Positions 59,129 through 64,000 of a stretch of DNA of 64,000 nt are shown piece by piece. The notes under the pieces are model-generated. The model had not been told where the DNA came from and did not search any database. It worked only from the letters and a program-made list of their open reading frames with translations. The DNA lies in the NCBI GenBank assembly GCA_965115915.1, contig OZ220483.1:744001-808000 (forward strand), given 5' to 3'. This stretch comes from G965115915 sp965115915 (GTDB lineage: Bacteria; Pseudomonadota; Gammaproteobacteria; Eutrophobiales; Eutrophobiaceae). Each line of letters begins with the position of its first letter. Position 1 is the stretch's first letter. The translations under genes and the position numbers were made by a program.

Positions 59129-60091
59129 TCAATCGTCAATCACAACCCCCCAGGGGAATTGGCCGACCGTTATGGTGCGGATGTTTTTGTTGCTCGTGGT
59201 ATCTATCACGGAAACCGTGTGGCTGACGCCGTCGGTGGTGAAGACGCGCTTGCCATCCCGGCTCATCGCCAGCCCCCACACACGCTTGCCTACCGGGATC
59301 GTGTGCTGGACGGCGAGGCTGTTTGAATCCAGCACGAACACACTATTGGAGCGCCCTCCGGCGACATACAGTTGTTGCCCGTCCCTGCTCAGCAGGATAT
59401 CCTTGGGTTTGGCCTGTTTATGCGGCAGGACGATGGTGGCGACGATATCGAAGCTGCGCATGTCCACCTTTTTCACTTCCCCGGTGATCTCGCTGGTCGA
59501 CCAGGCGGTCTGGCTGTCGCTGCTGAATGTGGCCGAGCGTGGACGGGCACCGACCTGGATATTGGCGACGATGTCATGTTCCGGTACCCGGATGACATGC
59601 AGCATGTTGGTGGATTCACTGGTTACGATCACCAGCTTTCCATCCGGCGAGATCGCCACCCCCTCGGGTTCCAGGCCTACCGGTATTTCAATGATCTTCT
59701 CGCCGGTTTTGCCAACGAAGACACTGGCCTTGGCGTTGTCCTCGTTGGACAGATAGACGTTGCCATCGGGATGTACCGCAAAGGTTTCCGGGTCCACGCC
59801 AGATTCGAATTCACGCAGTATCTCCAGGCTCTTCGGGTCAAACACCCGGATCACGTTTTCTTCGCTGATAGCGACATAGACCTCGCTGCCATCAGGCGCC
59901 AGACCGATGCCTCGTGGCCTGTCGCCGATCGGGAACTCCGTTTCCACTTCCAGCGTTTGTCCATTGATGACGGTAATGCTGTCTCCCCGCTCGTTGGTGA
60001 CAAAGATGCGCCCGGTCGGTTCGGCGGCGGCATGCAGTGTGACGCCGATGAATAACAGCAGACCGTTCAGGAAGGCGAAAAACAATGGCAT
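59129..60091 (-). CDS. PQQ-catabolism-associated beta-propeller protein
   Basis: 320 residues: a signal peptide (residues about 3-22, ending HAAA) and then seven YVTN-type blades with recurring GxxPxGIxxxPDG/VYVS patterns (GDRPRGIGLAPDGSEVYV, GLEPEGVAISPDGKLVIV). The layout fits the periplasmic propeller family that accompanies PQQ-dependent alcohol dehydrogenase systems (TIGR03866 as I remember it). The start at 60091 has a clear AGGAG ribosome site; the longer frame to 60205 is not supported. Its upstream neighbour is the matching substrate-binding protein. No PQQ dehydrogenase is in this window. Confidence 0.8.
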   Translation of the reverse strand: MPLFFAFLNGLLLFIGVTLHAAAEPTGRIFVTNERGDSITVINGQTLEVETEFPIGDRPRGIGLAPDGSEVYVAISEENVIRVFDPKSLEILREFESGVDPETFAVHPDGNVYLSNEDNAKASVFVGKTGEKIIEIPVGLEPEGVAISPDGKLVIVTSESTNMLHVIRVPEHDIVANIQVGARPRSATFSSDSQTAWSTSEITGEVKKVDMRSFDIVATIVLPHKQAKPKDILLSRDGQQLYVAGGRSNSVFVLDSNSLAVQHTIPVGKRVWGLAMSRDGKRVFTTDGVSHTVSVIDTTSNKNIRTITVGQFPWGVVIDD

Positions 60092-60201
60092 GGTGTGATC
60101 TCCTAAATCAGGGTTGATTGAAACAGCGGGGTTGTTGTCAGAGGGGCTTGACCGCGATGGCCTGTGCGGCGGCACTGTCGTGCAGGTTGCCGTTGCCCGG
60201 C

Positions 60202-61053
60202 TCATCGTGCCGCACAGTCCTTGATGCCCAGGCTGTCCAGTTCCGTGGCAACCCCACGCACCGGGGCCTCGCCGATCAGTTTGCCGTGTTCTACCAGCAG
60301 TAACGGCTGCCGCAATTGCCCGGTGGGCCTGAAACTCATGGGGGCCCCCTTTTGCCCATCAAAACGGAGTTCCGTCTGCAGCAGCCTGAGCAGGTCGGCG
60401 GGGGATGCGATGGACTGGCTGTGCCGTGCGATCATGTCGGCACTCATGCGCATCGCCGCCCAGCCCGCCCAGGACGAGTCGTCCATCTTTATCCCCATCG
60501 CCTTTTCAAAACGGATATTGAGCTGCACTGCGGCGTACTTTCTGAAGTCCGGGTGCCATGCCTGTGCCACGGCGGTGGAATCCGGCTGTTTCTGTTGCCA
60601 CTGACTCACCGCGTCGGCGAGCATCCGATGGCTGGGCAGGATGTGCAGGATATTCGGATGGCAGGTACGGCGCAGTGTATCCTCCGGTGCCTGTAGATTG
60701 AACACGGGTATGCCGGGCGCCAGTTCACTGATGGAAAGCAGGGTCGCCTGCGGGGCGGCGACGAAGATCGCGGATACCTTGCCCGGGCGGAAGCTGAACT
60801 CCGCCTGTACCGGATGCGGATATTGCCCCAGTACATAATGCTGGCCCAGGAAGTTGCCCTGAAGATTGGCTTCATCCAATCCCAGTTTCAGGCCGGCGTA
60901 CGCACTGTCCGTGGGTTTGCCCATGAAGCCGAAATGGAACACTTCCGTTTCCTTTGCCGTGCCGGCCTGGGAGAGCGACAGGCCAAACCCGAGCAGTGCT
61001 GTGAGCAGCGGCCATTGTCGCCACGATGATTGTTTTTTGCCCGGATGGGACAT
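60202..61053 (-). CDS. PQQ-system ABC substrate-binding-like protein
   Basis: 283 residues with a signal peptide (LLTALLGFGLSLSQAGTA) and a short periplasmic-binding fold. It matches in size and context the substrate-binding protein of PQQ-dependent alcohol dehydrogenase ABC systems (TIGR03863 as I remember it), including the RRTCHPNILHILPSHRMLADA segment. It is encoded 110 bp before the propeller gene. The ATPase and permease genes, and the dehydrogenase, are absent. A TTG start at 61089 overlapping the gmhA stop is possible; I prefer ATG 61053. Confidence 0.78.
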   Translation of the reverse strand: MSHPGKKQSSWRQWPLLTALLGFGLSLSQAGTAKETEVFHFGFMGKPTDSAYAGLKLGLDEANLQGNFLGQHYVLGQYPHPVQAEFSFRPGKVSAIFVAAPQATLLSISELAPGIPVFNLQAPEDTLRRTCHPNILHILPSHRMLADAVSQWQQKQPDSTAVAQAWHPDFRKYAAVQLNIRFEKAMGIKMDDSSWAGWAAMRMSADMIARHSQSIASPADLLRLLQTELRFDGQKGAPMSFRPTGQLRQPLLLVEHGKLIGEAPVRGVATELDSLGIKDCAAR

Positions 61054-61085
61054 GGGCACAGTGTATTGGATGCCGGTCGTGTCGG

Positions 61086-61712
61086 TCAACCGGATAGCGA
61101 GGCCGAAGCCTTGTGCGGTTCTCCATCGGCAACGGGTTTGAACATCAGGCTTTCAACCATGCTGCACAGCGCGTGCCCCAGTGCCAGATGCGCCTGCTGG
61201 ATCTGCGGGGTATCGCTGGAAGGGACTTGCAGCATGTGATCGCACAGTGCCGGCATTGGAGAATCCTGCTGGCCGCTGAGGCCGACGGTGATGAGTTGCT
61301 GCGTTCGTGCCGCTTGCAGCGCGTGCAGTATGTTGGGGGACTTGCCCGATGTCGAATAAGCGATAAAGACATCTCCCGCGTTGCCGTTGGCCTGTATCTG
61401 GCGCGAAAATATGCTGTCGTAACCGTAGTCGTTGCCGACAGCGGTCAGTATGGAGGTGTCTGTGGTCAGTGCCAGTGCGGCCAGTCCCGGGCGTTCGATG
61501 GCAAAGCGGCCAACCAGCTCCGCGGCGATGTGCTGCGCATCCGCGGCACTACCGCCATTCCCGGCCAACAGCACCTTGCCACCATTGCGCAGCGCAGCGA
61601 CCATCCGGCTGGCCACCGCCTCGAGGGTTTGCAACAGGTCTGCGTCCTCCGCCATCGCGTTCATGATGCGAGCGGCTTCTGTCATCTGTTCGCGCAGGAG
61701 ACTGTTCATCAT
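61086..61712 (-). CDS. gmhA: Phosphoheptose isomerase (GmhA/DiaA family)
   Basis: SIS-domain protein of 208 residues. GmhA converts sedoheptulose 7-phosphate to D-glycero-D-manno-heptose 7-phosphate for the LPS core; the close paralogue DiaA regulates DnaA. Marks are LLAGNGGSAADAQHIAAELVGRF (phosphate-binding Ser) and AYSTSGKSPNI. The extra length compared with E. coli GmhA is a short C-terminal tail. DiaA cannot be excluded by eye. It is divergent from the tRNA pair and just upstream of the PQQ-linked genes. Confidence 0.82.
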   Translation of the reverse strand: MMNSLLREQMTEAARIMNAMAEDADLLQTLEAVASRMVAALRNGGKVLLAGNGGSAADAQHIAAELVGRFAIERPGLAALALTTDTSILTAVGNDYGYDSIFSRQIQANGNAGDVFIAYSTSGKSPNILHALQAARTQQLITVGLSGQQDSPMPALCDHMLQVPSSDTPQIQQAHLALGHALCSMVESLMFKPVADGEPHKASASLSG

Positions 61713-61844
61713 GTGCTACTCGCGGTGTCTTGGTTTCGCGGGGCTGTTATTGCCGTTGCCTGGAAGGCTTTTCAGTATAGCATGGTCTCGCACCTGCGGT
61801 CCGTCCGTGCCTGCGCGGGCTTCGATGCCACGCTGCGGAACAGC

Positions 61845-61874
61845 TTGACAAGCGCTTTCCGATAAAAGGATAAT
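61845..61874 (+). promoter_or_regulatory. Promoter of the tRNA-Gly/tRNA-Cys pair
   Basis: TTGACA, 18-bp spacer, GATAAT, about 110 bp upstream of tRNA-Gly. Confidence 0.6.
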
Positions 61875-61985
61875 ACGGCACCGTTCGCCTTGGGACGATC
61901 CGTCATTCGAGGCTTTGCTGCCGTGTTTCGACACCATGGGTGAAATAACCGTCGGGTTGGCAGCCTGGCAGGGACAGCAGTTAGT

Positions 61986-62061
61986 GCGGGAATAGCTCAG
62001 TTGGTAGAGCACAACCTTGCCAAGGTTGGGGTCGCGAGTTCGAATCTCGTTTCCCGCTCCA
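61986..62061 (+). tRNA. tRNA-Gly (anticodon GCC)
   Basis: 76 nt with encoded CCA. Acceptor GCGGGAA/TTCCCGC, anticodon arm CAACC-TTGCCAA-GGTTG, T-arm GCGAG-TTCGAAT-CTCGT, discriminator T. It corresponds to E. coli glyW next to uvrC-pgsA. Confidence 0.97.
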
Positions 62062-62075
62062 ATACCGCCGGGTCC

Positions 62076-62146
62076 GGCTGGATGGCAGAGTGGTTATGCA
62101 GCGGCCTGCAAAGCCGTCGACGCCGGTTCGATTCCGACTCCAGCCT
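62076..62146 (+). tRNA. tRNA-Cys (anticodon GCA)
   Basis: 71 nt without encoded CCA (TCC follows the discriminator T). Acceptor GGCTGGA/TCCAGCC, anticodon arm GCGGC-CTGCAAA-GCCGT. It corresponds to E. coli cysT; the leuZ partner of that cluster is missing here. Confidence 0.96.
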
Positions 62147-62310
62147 TCCTTCAAAGAGAATGTTTTGAGAATGTTTTCGGTTCGGCAGACCGGACATTGA
62201 CCCTGCCGGGGACATGCGCGGGCTCGGCCATGAAACCCCTGCGTCGACAAGCACCTCCGCTGGCTTTGCCGGAGCCGGGTGTTTCATCGGGTGCGTGCGG
62301 CGCCTCGCGT

Positions 62311-62340
62311 TTGACAGTCCGCCCACGCGGTCTTTATAAT
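62311..62340 (+). promoter_or_regulatory. Consensus promoter of the repeat-protein gene
   Basis: Perfect TTGACA and perfect TATAAT with an 18-bp spacer. Transcription would start near 62347 and give a leader of about 74 bases ending in AGGAGGAAAAA before the ATG at 62421. This suggests the gene is transcribed regardless of the poly-C state. Confidence 0.75.
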
Positions 62341-62420
62341 CCGACCGCGTCAAGGCTTCGTGCCGGATGCTGTGTGGTCGCATACCCGGGACGGCTTTGA
62401 GACAGAGACAGGAGGAAAAA

Positions 62421-64000
62421 ATGCAATGCGCACAGTCGGTTACGGTTACCCCCCCCCCCCCCCCCCCCCCTCCCATATAGTCGCTAAGGCATTGCAGGGC
62501 CTGACCGCCGGCCTGCTGCTGCTGGCACTGAGCGCCGGTGCCGCGTTCGCCCCGCAGGCCGTGCAGGCACAGGGCAGCGTCCCCCCCGCACCCACCGATT
62601 TCAGCGCTAGCCCCAGGAGCGGCGGCGGAGTGACACTCCGTTGGAAGATGCCGGGCAGGGTACCCTTCAGCACTAATGAGCCTCATGGCATCACCCGCTG
62701 GGAGTATTCGCAAAAGACCTCTGGCAGTCCCATCTCCGCCCCATGGACTGTGATGACCGGTTCCAACATCAGGGTTGATGGCCGTACTGCTGTCTACAGC
62801 TACGACGTTAGCTCCGGCATCATCCCTGGCAACTATGTCTTCACGGTGCGGGCGATAAACAGCAACGGCAACGGTGCCGTGTCGAGCGATGCCACGTCCG
62901 GAACGGGACTGGCCAAACCCAGACTGAGTATCACGGCGGTGGAGAACTCGATCACACTGCGCTGGACCGCCCCCACCGACGCTTCCATCACGCGCTGGGA
63001 GTATCGGTTCAAGAACAAGGAACGCAGCGAGCGCGCCTGGTTCCCCATCAGTATTACAGGTAGCGAAGCGTCCACCCGTACCGTTACCTTCGACAAGAGC
63101 ACCACATCGCAAGGGGGTTTGCACGGGGGTGTGGGTCAATATCAGGTCCGGTCGGCCATTTTTGTCTCGCGACGCGGAAAAGACGTAAGGACCAGGGCCG
63201 GCCCCTGGTCGGATACGGCGGAGGTGAGCATCATCAACACCGACAACCTGGCGCTGGTGTTCGGCGGTAGCCCGGTCAGCGCGACGGGCACCACCAGCGT
63301 CAGCTACAACGCCAGCGTGGCGCGCGACGCCAGTGTCACTTACACGGTAGCGCTGAGTAAGGCGGCGCTCCCGTACATAGTGAATCCGGTGGTAGTCACG
63401 TTGACGAGCAGCGACACGGGCAAGGCGCGGGTGAGCCCGTCCACGCTGACGTTCACCGCAGACAACGCCGAGACCCCGCAGATGGTGACGGTAACCGGTG
63501 TTGCCGCCGGCAGCGCCACCATCGGGCACGCCGCCCGCTTCCCGGGCCTCGCGCTGATTGATCCCGCGGGGACGATCACGGTGACGGTGCTGCCGACTCC
63601 CCCCAAACCCACCAATTTCAGCGCTAGCCCCAGGAGCGGCGGTGGAGTGACACTCCGTTGGAAGATCCCGGGCAGGTTACCCCTCAGCACTAGTGAGCCT
63701 CATGGCATCATCCGCTGGGAGTATTCGCAAAAGACCTCTGGCAGTGCCGGTGCCGCCCCATGGACTGTGATGACCGGTTCCAACATCAGGTTTGACAGAC
63801 GTACTGCTGTTTACAGCTACGACGTTAGCTCCGGTGTCCCCCCTGGCGAGTATGTCTTCACGGTGCGGGCGGTAAACAGTCACGGCAACGGTGCCGCGTC
63901 GGACGAGGCCACGTCCAGACCGGGACTGGACAAACCCACCGGATTGCGCATCACGGCGGTGGAGAACTCGATCACACTGCGCTGGACCGCCGAAATCGAC
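62421..64000 (+). CDS. Large secreted repeat protein with fibronectin-III-like modules, phase-variable and 3'-truncated by the window
   Basis: The ATG at 62421 has an ideal AGGAGG site. The first ten codons lead into 22 consecutive C. As sequenced, this frame hits TAG at 62478. The frame starting at 62471 is open to the window end and encodes a signal peptide (LTAGLLLLALSAGAAFA) and then FN3-like modules (SITLRWTAPTDASITRWEY, YVFTVRAINSNGNGAVSSD) and an Ig-like segment (VTLTSSDTGKARVSPSTLTF). A tract of 20, 23 or 26 C would join the two frames. It is probably a surface or secreted adhesin-like protein whose expression switches by slippage (inference). The last module continues past base 64000. 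Confidence 0.75.
62449..62470 (+). repeat. Poly-C tract, 22 residues
   Basis: An uninterrupted run of 22 C encoding prolines near the start of the secreted protein. The length puts the downstream frame off by one base (one C short of 23, two more than 20). Homopolymers this long are hypermutable and also hard to sequence. Confidence 0.95.
62593..62983 (+). repeat. Direct repeat module, copy 1
   Basis: The segment starting near the codons for TDFSASPRSGGGVTLRW is repeated 1017 bp (339 codons) later with about 90 percent DNA identity by eye. Confidence 0.9.
63610..64000 (+). repeat. Direct repeat module, copy 2 (runs off the window)
   Basis: Second copy of the module at 62593, in the same frame, exact period 1017 bp. 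More copies may follow outside the window. Confidence 0.9.

Noticed and set aside
61997..63529. 510-codon minus-strand frame across tRNA-Gly, tRNA-Cys and the repeat protein
   Set aside because: Runs through two tRNA genes, and the plus strand has promoter, ribosome site, signal peptide and FN3-like modules.

Overview
The window is chromosomal DNA from a gammaproteobacterium. The evidence is gene order: recO-pdxJ, rne/rluC, S49 peptidase-maf, yceD-rpmF-plsX-fabHDG, acpP-fabF-pabC-mltG-tmk-holB-pilZ-tatD, trxB/ftsK-lolA-serS, and uvrC-pgsA followed by tRNA-Gly and tRNA-Cys. A class III (PhaE/PhaC) polyhydroxyalkanoate synthase and an orphan PQQ-associated transport pair suggest a Chromatiales-like or other sulfur-oxidiser-related lineage. 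That finer placement is inference.

Layout. 1-4.4 kb: 3' part of acetyl-CoA synthetase, then phaE and phaC, a carbon-storage group. 4.4-10.5 kb: phosphoribosyltransferase, recO, pdxJ, RNase E and rluC. 10.8-17.5 kb: maf and an S49 peptidase facing yceD-rpmF-plsX-fabH-fabD-fabG. 17.5-31 kb: a block that splits the fatty-acid operon. It holds tRNA-Leu, the set nnrU-pfkB-rlmD-SBP-L,D-transpeptidase, a solitary tolB, fxsA, slt-epimerase-cca, a TSUP permease and a thioredoxin-like protein. 31.4-38.9 kb: acpP-fabF-pabC-mltG-tmk-holB-pilZ-tatD, then trxB. 39-43 kb: a defence island between trxB and ftsK, with an hsdM remnant, a HEPN/MNT toxin-antitoxin pair and a PstI-like restriction-modification system behind a ribbon-helix-helix regulator. 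43.7-49 kb: ftsK, lolA, an alpha/beta hydrolase and serS. 49-62 kb: repeats, an FHA-cyclase fusion, pntAB, a Bax-inhibitor-like protein, tRNA-Ser, an LCAT-like lipase, uvrC, pgsA, the PQQ-linked pair, gmhA and two tRNAs. 62.3-64 kb: the start of a large secreted repeat protein with a 22-C tract in its 5' end.

Most of the window is compact housekeeping DNA. Four things stand out. (1) RNase E ends in a domain that clearly resembles the C-terminal domain of acetyl-CoA synthetase, with the key lysine replaced. (2) PhaE carries a histone-like tail of 14 lysine-rich pentads. (3) The terminal secreted repeat protein looks phase-variable: the poly-C tract as sequenced puts it out of frame, although it has a consensus promoter and a strong ribosome site. 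(4) Intergenic regions contain a REP-like element (three copies), a 16-bp motif (four copies) and a six-fold 13-bp tandem repeat.

All family assignments are by eye from protein motifs and gene order. No database search was run.
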